From contig LSAX01000001.1 in the NCBI GenBank assembly GCA_001557505.1, positions 868,001 to 932,000 on the forward strand: a DNA stretch of 64,000 nt, in the 5' to 3' direction. Each line of letters opens with the position of its first letter. Position 1 is the stretch's first letter. Shown piece after piece: positions 12,701 to 24,552 of this stretch. This DNA comes from Reticulascus tulasneorum (lineage: Eukaryota > Ascomycota > Sordariomycetes > Glomerellales > Reticulascaceae). The notes below the pieces were generated by a model. The model had not been told where the DNA came from and ran no database searches. It worked only from the letters and a program-made list of their open reading frames with translations. The position numbers and the translations under genes are program-made.

Positions 12701-15700
12701 TGGTGATTTCATCTCTGGCGATCATCGACGAGTGTTTGATGTCGCTCGGTAGCCTTGCAAAGTTGCAAGCCTCTTCCTGGCTCCCCCGTAAGGCGCGCGA
12801 GCATCGTTCTAATCTACGACCTCAATATCGAGCCATATGAGCCCATCCTTCTACACGCCGTCCAAATGGCTATCGGTGAAGTTGAAACTCACCGCCTGGG
12901 ATTAAGTGAGCAAGCCCAGTCTTGCCATGATAACCGGGACAGCCAATCCCCGGGCCAAGCTCGACAATCTGGCTAATGGCTTGAATTCCCGTAGATGGTG
13001 TTGTAATTATTCTGCTTTAGGCTATCGTTGAGCCATTTTACAGTCTGTGCTCTGAGACAACCTGTCAGCTGGGAATGCGTTTCCAGGCCGTTGATTCGAC
13101 TCGTCTGGGAGATGCATCGAATTTTCTCTCCGATCTGGTATGCTTCCATCATCCTCCACCTCTTCCTTCTCCGTCAGCACTCGGAGGCATGCTGTCATTG
13201 GTTTCCGGCCACCATGTTCTGTGAGCCGGGCGATCAGCTTCTAGCAACTCACCCGTCGAACCCCCAACCAGAGCAAGATCCCACGCGCCAGAATGTGATA
13301 TGATGAAAAGAACAGTGTGAAATCTAGAGCGATTACTTGTCGGGAGATCCAATGAAGAGGCGTCGCTTCGGCATGGAGGAGCATCTCCAACATTAGCCCC
13401 AGATCACGCCCGCAAGCTGCATGTGTTCTGGATGAGCGATTTGTGGCTGTCTCTCAGCTGAACCAACCCTCGTATGCACGAGATTGACCACGCCTGCATT
13501 TCATCTACCGCCTATGAGAAGCCGAGTTCTATAGCGGCATTCCCGGAATTACACTTTGCAGTTCTCTGATAGAATGCAACACTCTGACGGGAAACACTGC
13601 TGCACCTCTGCATCATCATGGGCCTGTGGGACATCGGGATATGGAGGCTTTTTGGATGACCGAGACAGAGCCAAGACTCGTGGAGTTCGTTTCCAACGCC
13701 CTTGCGTTGAGGCTTTGAGAGACCGCCAGACCTGACACCATACCTATCAAGGCCTCGCCATGCCAAAAGTGTCAGTTGCCTGCCGGTACGTATCAGACTA
13801 TCAGTGGCCTGTTTCCCCCTCCACATCCCGAGGCTCTGCATTCCTGCGCATTAAACGCATTCCAGCTTCGCGGCCGTGGCGTTTGCCTCCCTTACGTTTC
13901 TGAAGGCTGAGAAGGGTCCGTGGAAACGTCACAATCCGAATAGTTGCTTCCCTCCCAAGCTCGGACTCACTCGTGGTCCGATCTTTTCGCAACGCTCCTC
14001 AAACACTCGAGACACCAGGCCGGGCTGTCAATCACGACGGCGATCTCATCATGCGTAAACCTTCGTACAGCGAATTAAGATACACACCCCCTCCATGACC
14101 CTCCCCTGCGATTTTTGATGACATCGAGCACCCTGAATATCATAACAGGCCCGTCGTTATCATAGGCATGCATTGCACGATAACATCGGCGCTTTTTTTA
14201 CGATACGCTATATTAATATTTTCGCTTCTTAATCTCGCAAATAAGCCGATCATATACACGGATTCGGCAATGGGACAGAATGACGGGAGAAGGCCGTGCT
14301 CATCAAATCCCATCTGTGACCACTGGGACGGGACATATCGCATTCCCATCACACTCTACAGTACCTATTCTTGCTTCTTCCGTGCCCACGCGAGGATCAG
14401 AAAAGCAACTGGTAATGCAAGGGGCGGAGATGCTGCCAGCATGGATAGAACGTTCTTGGGGAAATCAATATTGCAACCCCGAACCCCTGTATCAAGGGCC
14501 ACATGGCACACATCTCCAGAAGGGCAAACGCCGTCGTTTGCCGTGTGGCTTGCGCGAGTCTCATCTCCCCAGTGGGCCCGAAGAGATCGTCTGAGCGAGT
14601 GTAAAGAGCTTCAAGGGCAGTAGCTTGACAGTTGGCGTCGGCCGCGTGACATGACATCCGATTGCGAGCCACCTGGTCACTTTTACCATACTGTCTTACC
14701 TCACTTGTTGCGGGTGAACTGATGATCGCAATCTATCGGGCACCGGGCGTGGCGCCCTTTACCGAGAAAGCTCAGCCTGGAAGGAGTGACGACGAGCTGC
14801 TCGCCTCCACAATGCCGGGTGCTTCGGGGTCCAATCCCTCTCCGTCCCTCCACGAACCACAATGGCGCAATAGTCGTTCCAGTCAGGTGACGAACGCCTG
14901 ATTCCTCCGCTGCCCCCAGGCCCCATTGATGGGCGAAACCCCTATTACGTGCCGCCTGGGCAGTCCCGTGACTGCGTCATTGCCATGAAGATCCGTGCCA
15001 ACGGTGCCATCGGCGCCAATGCGTGTGCTCGGTTTCCCGATCCATGTTCTTGGGAGTCCCAGAATAGGGGGAATTCGGACGATGCCACTGTGATGTGATA
15101 GTGGGTGGCATGCGTGCCTACGTGCCTGCCTCTTGCTTGCTTGAATAGTTGCAATCGAGCGAACTAACACCTGCCTGGATCATTCTTACGGACCTCTGCC
15201 TCCGACGCCGACCAAGCCGATCATGGTGGTTGCACGAGTATGCTTCCCATTCGTACCTTGGTAATCCCCACATTGGCGTATGTAAATGACACGCTGGGAA
15301 GCAACATCGCAATCCAAATACTGGCTGGACTGTGTGTGGTTGTGCATTCCCGTGTCCGTGACGGTCCCATTGGCCATTTTCCCAAACCAGGACGAGAATA
15401 CGCCAACCTCAGCTCTGCCCAGGAATGGACAACCAGATTTTAATGGATGCATCTATTCCAGGCCGCAAAACCCCCCCACCAACGCCGTCTTACCCACTAT
15501 GGACCTCCATGCGCTCGAAGCCGGCAAGGGAATCCCGCCAGGATGGGATTGCGGCTGCGCACCGTTGGCAAACAAGCGTGGCCAAACGAAACAAACCTTA
15601 CCCCTCTGCCCCGCCATCGCTGTGAACAAGACACAGCCTCGTGAACCCCACTTGGATATACCTGAAGCACAGCCGCCAGGATGATGTCAAGCTGAGCCTC

Positions 15701-18599
15701 TAGCAGCGTTTGGTTCATACGGCATGCTTATTGAATAGTGGGATAGGTAAGTCCCAAGGACGATATCGGCGAGATCTACATGCCGACAGGACGAGCATCG
15801 TCGATGTGCCTCATATTGCAACTCAAAAGTCGAGAAGGAGAGGGAGGGAGTGAATGAATCCATTCTCTCCGTCTACAAACACGCCTCTCTGTGATTTCCT
15901 CTGGATGGAAGCATGATACTACGGACTTGCACTGCCGAGCCGCATCATTTCGAGTGAAGAACAGCAGTGGAGAATTGATCAGCTCCTCTGTGATCATGGG
16001 CATCCCATGGTGTCTCCGCAATATCTCGCTGGCATCGCGATCCCAATTGAATGGCTGCGCGGCGCGTGTCTCAAACTAAAAAGCCTGTCCACAACATGTG
16101 TGCCCTGCGACCCCATCGTTCGTCATCAGCTGCCTAAGTAGATCAAGTTCTTACGTGCCCATCTTCAGATCCACATTATGCGACTACCAACCATTGTCTC
16201 GTAGAGTTTCAATCTCAAACCCACTATATGCTGGTGGGTGTGTGTGCGACTGAACAACTTACACTTCGGACGAATTTCGCTCATTGCGTCAAGGTGCGCA
16301 GGTGCCAGTGTCAATCAACCCTCAAGTCCCGTTCACACTGGGGTATGCGTCTCCACAATAGTGACGCTGTGAGCTGCCTGTGCCAGGCAAGGACGTCTCT
16401 TGTGTTACATGCTGTACACTATGTATGGACGGTGCATCGGTAATGTTGATCGAGACGCATCGCCTATCCGTTGCAGCTTGCAATATCCATAGCGGCGTAG
16501 CTGGCCTCCGGGTCCGCCTCTCCGACGACCTGCCCCATTTGTCATACAAGTCCAACGTCAACACCTCGTTCTGCTGAGTGCCGGCATCGTCAGCCAACAG
16601 ATGAGGTTTCTTAGATGCCACCCCAGGTTTCCCCAAACTGTCCCTATGCAGGCCGATCCTCTCTTCCGACGTGAGATCTGATATGTCACCTTGAGAACCT
16701 GCCATCCACTTAATTTAGACTACCTAATTCTCTCTGTACACCGACGTAGCCCCCGCTCCCACCCGCGGCGCGAGCGCCGCACCGGCTATCCGCAGGTGAC
16801 GGAGGAGACTGCACGCAGCCGGCGCGCCTGTGGCAAGGCCTTATTCAGATTCCAGGCTTCTCACCTGAGACACACTGCTGTGACCCGCTTTGTGAGACTA
16901 CGGTGCTAAAGTGGTTGGTTGGCACTGGATGACTATGTGGTTGGCTACGTAGTTGGGCCTTTCGAGGTGGGCACAAGAAGTTTCGTGGACCGCCCAGTGA
17001 TACAAGGCTTATGGAAGGGTTGAGGCATGTGAATGAGGATCAGACGTCAAGGCCCCCAGCTTACCTCGTACTCGAGTGGGACAGGTTGGGGCGCAGGCTG
17101 ATCTTCTGATACGGAGTGGTTCAATCGGGGGCAAACAGGGCACGTATCCTCTTGAGAACGGAGTCGAGATGTGAAAACGAGATTGTTGGTTCAACGGCGG
17201 CCGCAGATGAGCCACCTTTGGTTCACGAGCTGGGTGAACCAGCACGACGGTCTGGCCGCTCGTGTTGACCTCTCTGCGCATCATCATCCTTGAGAGAACA
17301 GATTACTCCTTGTTGGGACCGCCGCCCGGCCCAACAGGAAAGAGAAGCGAAGGCTCGGATTTGCAAACCAGGGAGCTGGAAGCATTCATCACATGCCTGG
17401 GCAGAAGGCAGCGCAGGCAGGAGCAATCAATAACCGCTTGTTGCTTGCCGCCCAGCCTCACCAACGATCACTCATCAATCAATCCTTGACGTCCCTACGC
17501 ATACTCCATCACCAACATCCCAGCTCAGCAGGTCGGTGGAAACAGCACAGCATCGTCCCGTCGGGAACCAACGCCGCCGCTTATGCGGCTCGCCGCTCTC
17601 CATCTCGATGGCTGCGGCCCATCCAGAACTTGAGCGTCACGCTTGTAAGCAAACTGGGTAAATGCTTCGGTCAGCCCTAAGCTGGTCTAGGCAAATGCGC
17701 ATGCTGCCAATGATCTTTTGTCTCTATTTTCGTTGCATATGCTGCCAGGTGATGGTGGTCGGTCGACGAAAACGTAGCAGCTGGCCAGACCAGACATTAG
17801 AGACAGAAGTAGACATTTACGTGATATGGCCGAAGGGTCTAGCCTTCTATTTTCCATCCATGCTCTCCACCATCCCTTCTGTATGACATAATTCATTCCG
17901 CATCAAGTGACCTATCATTCCTGTGTGGTGGTGGCTCAGCCTCGGTCCCTGAACCCACCATCAAGTCTGCGTAACCAAAAGTGCTACCACATCCACACAG
18001 CTGCATTGTGGTGTGAACTACCTTCACAGCAGTATTCTCATCGCAGGAGGTCCCTTCGAGCTTCCTCCTCACGCACGGAACTTGGCGTCTACGTACCACG
18101 TAGGTGGACAGGATCTATCTTCTCAAGGTATACGGCTGTATGTCTATATGTGTGGCATACGACATGTCATACTACGTGAAACACTGAGGACCCATGGTGG
18201 TAGGATATGTATGACTCAATTCAATGAGCATCTAGTATCTTCTATGTCTTGATGTCGTGCTAGTACATCTGGGAATGCTATTGCGCTCTTCTCTATCTCA
18301 TGTCCAACCCTATCATCATGACAGACCCTTCTGGGAACAACGAGGGCGGCCTACAGCCGTGGAGCCGTGAGGCCCGAAATAGTGCAGCGACGGCGTGGAT
18401 ATCATTCATGGCATGTCGCGAACGTCATGCATGTCCTTATCCGTCACTGGACGAAGCCGTAGCGAGTTATCTTTGAGCTACTAACCGAATACCTGAATTC
18501 ACAAACAGACCACATCTGTAGAGGTGTCAAGCTTGCATGGAAATATGTTCAGCCCCCTTCAACTCCGTCTATGCTCACACCAAGGGTCTTCGGATGGCT

Positions 18600-21500
18600 C
18601 TATCGCTTGGATGGACCGACCCTGGAGGTGAAGAAAGGATGCTTCAGCGCATCTGAAGGCTTGATCCGCTTCTCCGGGTTGAGGGTCAAGCAGTGTTCGA
18701 GCAGGTCGACAAAGTGGTTGAGATCCCTGGTCTCAGCGTCACTCATGCCTGCTGACGCGGCCAAGAGACGGGTACGCAGATCGCGAGTTGGTTTGACGAC
18801 TGCTAGGGTCCTGACTGCGGTCTGTGAGAGTGCGGCAAAGCCTGCATGTTAGCCAAGTGGATTTAAACCAAAGCGTGAGGTGCTATTTTCAATAGTAAGA
18901 AATATGGGGCAAGGGAGAGGTGTGTGGAGGGCTAGAGCTATCAGCCGGAAAAGCCGTTTTACTAGCACAGGCTGGCCTCCAAGAGAAACAGGGAGGATGG
19001 CGCGCCTAGGGCTTCGGAACAGAAAACGGGATGCGACCTAGTCAGCGGCCATGAGACAAGGCGTGTATGCACCCTGCGTTGACAAGATAATCTCCTCAAG
19101 GATCTGAACCAAGATGCACCATCCACTCAATGCATAATCTGGAAGGATGAGTGTTGGATCTCCAAGCGACTGGCATGGGATGAAAAGCTTCCGAAGCACT
19201 GACCACTAAACAAGCCCATCCATGCACGCTTGAGCAGCCGCGCCGCTCAGCGCTTACAGCCGCAACTCCGCCCGTTCCTCATAGGCGGGCCCAATAAAAA
19301 TAGCAACAACAGTGTGATTTGTCGAGAGTTTTGAAACAAATGCCTCCTGCAGGCAGAGAGTTGCATCGGGGGAAAAGCGCACTGCAGAGGCTGGGGAACG
19401 ACAAGCAAGCCATGAACGAACGTACCTTTCCAAGCGCCTTGTCCCGCTCGACGCTGATGAAGTTACCCATGTCGTCGAAGTGCATTGCAGATAATTGACC
19501 CCGCTTGTACAGCTTGGGCGTCAGCTTCCCGCGGATCTCCATAATCGCCTTGAGCATCTGGTTGTTGCTGTCTCCTGTAAATAGAATCTTGCCAGTGTAC
19601 ATCTCGTACAAAGTACAGCCAATGGACCACATGTCAATCGCGTAGTCGTATGGCATGCCGAGAATAATCTCTGGAGCTCGATAGAACCTGCTGACAAGGT
19701 AAGGGGTGATCTCGTTGTGAGCCGTGGCCGCATCGGATCGATCAATACCCGTTCCTAAATCGCAAATCTTCAACACGTTTCGATTCTCGTTGACCTAAAT
19801 TTGGTGAGCGACAGTTTCCAAGTGTGCATTGGATGGGTTCATACCAAGATGTTGTCTGGCTTCAAGTCAGCATGGACAACACTGCACTTGCGCATATGGG
19901 CCAGGCCGACGAAGATCTGATGTGCGTAAGCTCGAGTAGCGCCGAGATTGATGCCAACATTGTTGCCGAATTTCCTCAACACCTCTCTCAGGTTCAAGCT
20001 CAAGTTCTCGAAAGCCATGCAGAGGTGGCCCTTGTGGTCGAAGTGTCTTTCAAACTGAACGATGTGCTTGCGGTTCTCGGGGTCAGCGTCGTTCAGTTTC
20101 TGGAGTATGGCTATTTCGGTGAATCCCCCCTTTCTCAACGCATCGTTGTTGCGCATAATCTTGATAGCAACCAATTTCTTGTTCGTGGTGTCGACTGCTC
20201 TAGCTACGCCCGAGAACATACCCTTCCCGAGAGTTGACTGAACTTGGTACCGGCCGTTCATGACCTCGCCGATACGAATCTTGTAATAGCCGTCTTTATC
20301 GTCACCTTCGAGGATACCGCCATTAGGCTGGGCAAGAGTTGGTGGACCGTTCGCTTCTTCTGGCGCGATGGATTTCGATGGCTGCGGTGCCGCATACTTG
20401 TCATCGTCAAACTCTTCAGCGAACATGTCAAAGTCGTCGTCATCGTCACCGGATGGCTTCTTTCCCTGCTGTTCTTCCGGCAGTGCTTGCGGCTCTGGCT
20501 CGGATTGCTCAGGTGGGCCTTGCCCGTGGAGGCCAACATTACCGAATCGCATCTCTTCTCGACGTCCATCCTCCTTCATATCGACTGTGGGATCATAATC
20601 AGCGGCTGACGGACCATCGTCCTCTGTGTCCTTTGTTTTGCTATGATGATTAATGAGATCTTTCTCATTGATTATATCAAGTTCACCAGGTGAATGCTCA
20701 TCCTGTTGAACAATAGGCGAACCAATGTCTGCATGATTAGTGAGCGTCGCCGAGTGGGAGCCAGTACCCTTACCTGAACGTGGAGTGCTAACGTCCATTC
20801 CGAGCGGCGTGCTCTGCTGAGTGTGGAACGGAGACGAGACAGTAGACTTGTCAGCAGAGTGCAGTGCATGGATAAGGAGCGGAGTAGCAGAGCTTGACTT
20901 GGCAAGAAGTTCATCTCGTCGTCGCCGCCGTCGCTCGATCTCAGCCTCCTCATCCAGAGCAGCTGGTTGTTCATAGTCTTGCTCGGGTTCGGGAACCTTG
21001 GAGATTTGCCTGCCATAAACTGTCAGTAAGATGCTTGGGGAAGAGCGAAGCTGATATCGACTTACTCTTGCTCAGTGTGGTTTGTCCCGTGATTTTTGTC
21101 ATCCGCAGAGCCTTTCAGAGGTTTAGCATCTTCTTTTGAAGCATGTGAATTCTTTCCTACTGTGACCCGCGTAGATCTCGAATCTCTATTTCGGAAGTCT
21201 CGTTCACTGCGGTCATCATACTTGACAGGTTTGGAAGAATCACTTGGGCGATCGTACCGGCCACCATCTCGCCTGTACCGCTCTTCTCGACCCCTGTCAT
21301 TTCGCACCGAACGGTAAGGAGAGCGGCTGCGATTGCGAGGTCGTTTATCCGAGTATCGTTCTCTGTCCCCATGTCGTTCTCTGTCGCGGCTCCGGTCCCT
21401 CTCTCGACTGTCGTAGCTGTGATTTGACGAACGTGACGGAGGGCGATCTAAATCCTCGTAGGGAGCGCGGGACCGTCTTGAATCCCCGCGATTGTCCTCA

Positions 21501-21787
21501 TAGTGCACACGAAACCGTCGAGGGTCTTGTGCTTGACGTCCTCCGTTGTGGAACTCCCGATCGTCTCGGGCTCGCTTGAATCCGCGAGGAGAACGACTGG
21601 GTCTCGAGGAATGGTTTCTGGAGCTGTCGTCGTATTCTGGAGATTTCGAAGCCGAGTATCTACCTCGATGTCTGTCTTGTCGGTCAACACCGCTTCCTTC
21701 AAACTTCTTCGGCAGTGAAGTTGCCTTCAAATCCTCAACACCATTCTCAATGATTTCACCCTCATCCGAACTAGACGGAGATGCCAT
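18600..21787 (-). CDS. prp4: Prp4 pre-mRNA-splicing kinase (PRPF4B family)
   Basis: Modelled exons on the minus strand: 21787-21066, 21009-20774, 20728-19845, 19794-19426 and 18821-18600, giving 810 residues. The N-terminal half is an RS/RD-rich region (SRSP, RDRSRDRE) followed by an acidic linker with DDDDDFDMF. The kinase domain has GKGMFSGV (487-494), AIK Lys509, HADLKPDN (catalytic Asp607), DLG at 626 in place of DFG, the lip TPYLVSRFYRAPE and GDSNNQMLKAIME. HAD and the lip motif are hallmarks of Prp4, which phosphorylates Prp1/Prp6-type splicing factors in the nucleus during spliceosome activation. The final exon gives VRTLAVVKPTRDLR and ends HPFFTSRVGPSKR. Two oddities are the 604-nt last intron and a 45-nt stop-free intron at 20773-20729; retaining the latter gives 825 residues. 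It is divergently oriented to TMA7 across about 575 bp. Confidence 0.92.
18822..19425 (-). other. unusually long last intron of prp4
   Basis: The donor is AAG|GTACGT at 19425 and the acceptor TCACAG at 18822, joining Lys and Thr codons in phase 0 to give a natural Prp4 sequence. At 604 nt it is about ten times longer than the other introns in the window. A second possible acceptor (GCTAAC then ATGCAG, 20 nt further upstream in the transcript) would be out of frame. I see no conserved coding segment inside it. Confidence 0.75.
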
Positions 21788-22362
21788 ATTGTCTCAAGCC
21801 GAGTCTCTAAAAACCAGACGCGAACCGACAGGGGGTTATCCTCTGGCTTTACGTGCTCAAGCAAAAATTGTCAGCGCGGATCACCAAAGGTTCGAGGTGT
21901 AGCAGAAATAGAGGCGAACCGGATGACTGTGTCGACTCAGCTCATGGATGGAAATTGGGTGCTGGATAGGGAAAAGAGTGTAGAATGGAGTATCAAATGC
22001 GAGGATGGTGTGCAGGAGCCGCGGGTTCCTAAGACAGTTTGCGAGTGCGCTGGCGTCACACAAATGGGAACTTTGAGATGCCTTCGTCATTTTGGTTTCC
22101 GCCAAAATCTGGAGTTTGAGAGCAGCCTGGCAAAGCTAACGGAAATCTCCGTTATGGATAAGTGCATTAAGCGAGGTCCCTTGTTTTGCCGGTCACTTTT
22201 CGAGGAGGGGCAATTTTCACCCCACGTTAGCTGGACGCATCCTCCTCTTTCTCTAGGATTTACTCGCCCCGGTTCACTTCAAACTCCCAGCCGTCTTCTA
22301 GATCGAGACTCTCAGAAGCTCATTGCGTCATATTTCATCTACGGATACACATTTACACCATC
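21788..22362. promoter_or_regulatory. bidirectional intergenic region prp4 / TMA7
   Basis: The 575 bp between two divergent start codons must contain both promoters and leaders. A 168-residue frame (21923-22429) crosses it but reads into the first TMA7 exon in another frame and has no family resemblance, so I treat it as chance. Confidence 0.6.
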
Positions 22363-22685
22363 ATGGGTGGCCAAAGCCGAGAAGGTGAGCCTCGACAGCG
22401 ATTGCCGAGCAACACCAGACATCTGCTGACACTCATCCAGGTGGCAAGGCAAAGCCTTTGAAGACCGCGAAGAAGGAGAAGAAGGAGCTCGATGAAGACG
22501 ATTTGGCCTTCCACGAGAAGAAGCGAGCAGGTTCGTTCGGATAGCCTTATGTCCTTGAGACGACCTTATCACTGACTACTGGGAATGCAGAGGAGAAGGC
22601 TCGCCAGGAGCTGGCAAAGAAGGCAGGCGGCAAGGGCCCCCTGAATACCGGCGCGCAAGGCATCAAGAAGAGCGGCAAGAAATAA
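22363..22685 (+). CDS. TMA7: translation machinery-associated protein 7 (Tma7)
   Basis: Three small exons (22363-22384, 22441-22530, 22591-22685) encode 68 residues, too short and too split to appear as one open frame. The protein starts MGGQSREGGKAKPLK, continues with Lys/Glu-rich sequence (KKELDEDDLAFHEKK) and ends GPLNTGAQGIKKSGKK, which is the signature of the Tma7/CCDC72 family across its whole length. Intron 1 is 56 nt (GTGAGC..CCAG) and intron 2 is 60 nt (GTTCGT..GCAG); both interrupt Gly or Glu codons after the first base. Tma7 is a small basic protein that co-purifies with ribosomes; its molecular role is poorly defined. Confidence 0.95.
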
Positions 22686-23368
22686 AGATGTGTGGCGATT
22701 TGCGGAGTCGGCTAGCCCTCGAGACAGGCCATCGTTCTTGAAGCATTACACACGCGTGGCGCTGGGAGATCGACTTGCAATGAATAGATGTTTGGTTACC
22801 CTAGCACTCAACGAGAATATACCTTTGGAACTTGGATTGCAGGATCTATGCGTACCGAATTCTGCATCGTTCTAGCAAGGAGCCGATATATTTGGCCAGG
22901 TGCAATCCTCTGTGAGGCACCGGCGGGCAGCGTGATCCTCTCGTTGTGACAAGATTCCGTACGATAGTGATATCTGTTACCTACCTAAGAGCCTTCCATG
23001 CTAGTCTTGCATTCAGCTACAGATGTGGAGGCAACATGATTTCAACACCCGCAAGCAGCAGTTCTTAACCGCTCTACCATAACTTGTCAGCTGGTGACAC
23101 TCTCTACCAGCTGCAGCCCTCGCTGCCTCGGCCTGTCTGATAGCGGATCAATACATAACATGTGGATGTCCCAACAATATTGATCCTGGGCGTGACGTGT
23201 CGTAGAACTAGAATACACATAGAGCTCGACGTAACTTTCAAATTTTTCAGAGATGTATGGATGTGTAGACGCATGACATAACTTGAAGGATTGTAGCTTC
23301 ACTTGTGGCCGATTCAATTCGCTTCGCACATCACAGAGGAGAAGCGTACCTCACCCATCCATTCGACC
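22686..23368. other. intergenic region TMA7 to PAQR gene
   Basis: This holds the TMA7 3' end and the PAQR promoter. The only structured item is a weak tRNA-like segment on the minus strand at about 23020-23090 (reported as a finding). Otherwise I see nothing. Confidence 0.5.
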
Positions 23369-24416
23369 ATGAGCCTAAACCCCAAAGAGAGCCTTCGCCA
23401 ACGTCGGCCGTCAACTGGAAGCAGGACTGCCGACTCGATTATCTCTACCGCCCAGTCCATCGAACAAAAAGTCGAGTCCGCACTTCTGATCCTCTGGGAC
23501 GACCTCCCAACCTGGCGTCGCGACAATGCCTACATCCTCAGCGGCTACCGCCCGGACAGCAATAGTTACTGGACCTCTCTGAGTAGCATTGGTTATCTGC
23601 ATAACGAAACGGTTAACATCTGGACGCATCTCCTTGGCGCTGTGTTTTTCACCATTGGCGGTGCGCTCTTCTACTCGGTTGTTGCCCCGCGGTACGACTC
23701 GGCTTCCGACAATGACATACTTGTCTTCGGCTGCTTCCTTACCGGCGCTGTGCTATGCCTGGGCATGAGCGCAACGTACCATGCGATATGTAATCACTCA
23801 CCCGAAGTCTCCAAATGGGGGAACAAGCTGGACTATTCAGGTATTGTGTTCTTGATCGTTGGGAGCTACGTGCCTGCGCTTTATTACGGCTTCTTCTGCG
23901 AGCCAGAACTGATGACGCTCTATCTGTCCGTGGTGAGTACCCTTTCCATGATGGTTGAGCTGTGCTAAAGACGATAGATTTGCCTATTGGGCCTTGGATG
24001 CGGTCTTGTCTCTTGGCTCGAGCATTTCAGAAAGCCTGACTGGCGAACATTCAGGGCTTCGATGTTCGTCTGCCTTGGCCTCTCGGCGGTCGTACCTGTA
24101 ATTCATGGCATAAAGATCTATGGATTTGCTGGGTTAGAAGATCGCATGAGCCTCAGCTGGGCCGTCGCTCAAGGGCTGCTATATATCTTCGGCGCCTTTC
24201 TTTATGCGGTATGTATTACCCTTGCCGCTCAAGATATGTGATCTAACCTGATCCCAGGTACGATGGCCAGAAAGAAGCTTTCCTGGACAGTTCGACATAT
24301 GGGGCAGCTCGCACCAGATTTTCCACGTTTTCGTTGTGCTTGCGGCTTGCACCCATCTGTATGGCTTGGTGAAGGCGTTCGATTACCATCACACAATCAT
24401 GGGATCACAATGCTAG
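23369..24416 (+). CDS. PAQR / Izh-type (haemolysin III superfamily) membrane receptor
   Basis: Exons 23369-23932, 23978-24208 and 24258-24416 encode 317 residues. The frame is open upstream, but MSLNPKES at 23369 is the natural start. All three PAQR motifs are present: HNETVNIWTH (78-87), SATYHA with His138, and SSHQIFHVFVV near the C-terminus with His284 and His288. These residues form the zinc site of the superfamily. Seven hydrophobic segments can be followed, with the N-terminus predicted cytosolic. Fungal members (Izh1/Izh2, related to adiponectin receptors) influence zinc and sterol homeostasis and may act as ceramidases; which role applies here is inferred. Intron 1 (45 nt) and intron 2 (49 nt) are both phase 0. 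The gene is convergent with sfc6, stop codons about 136 bp apart. Confidence 0.92.
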
Positions 24417-24552
24417 AGTAGCATGACAATCATAAAGATAGAACGGCGTTATGACTTGATAGACATCCGAAACTCGGGGGGGAATTAGACTACTTCTGCT
24501 GCTGAAGACCCTGCAGGATATCAAACATATGGTATGACCGCGCAAGCCTCCA

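Larger units (their letters stand above)
8759..18599. other. long gene-poor interval upstream of the Ran1-like kinase
   Basis: About 9.8 kb in which I find no supported gene. The part next to 8758 is presumably promoter and leader of the kinase. Simple-sequence DNA clusters at 9.46-9.75 kb (separate entries). There is a T-rich patch at about 10195-10235. Open frames such as 14168-14623 and 15286-15684 have no family resemblance and no partner exons. Composition is not AT-rich, so this is not an obvious RIP-degraded repeat. The 3' end of prp4 begins at 18600. Confidence 0.5.

Noticed and set aside
19824..20237. 137-codon plus-strand frame
   Set aside because: Antisense of the prp4 kinase domain.
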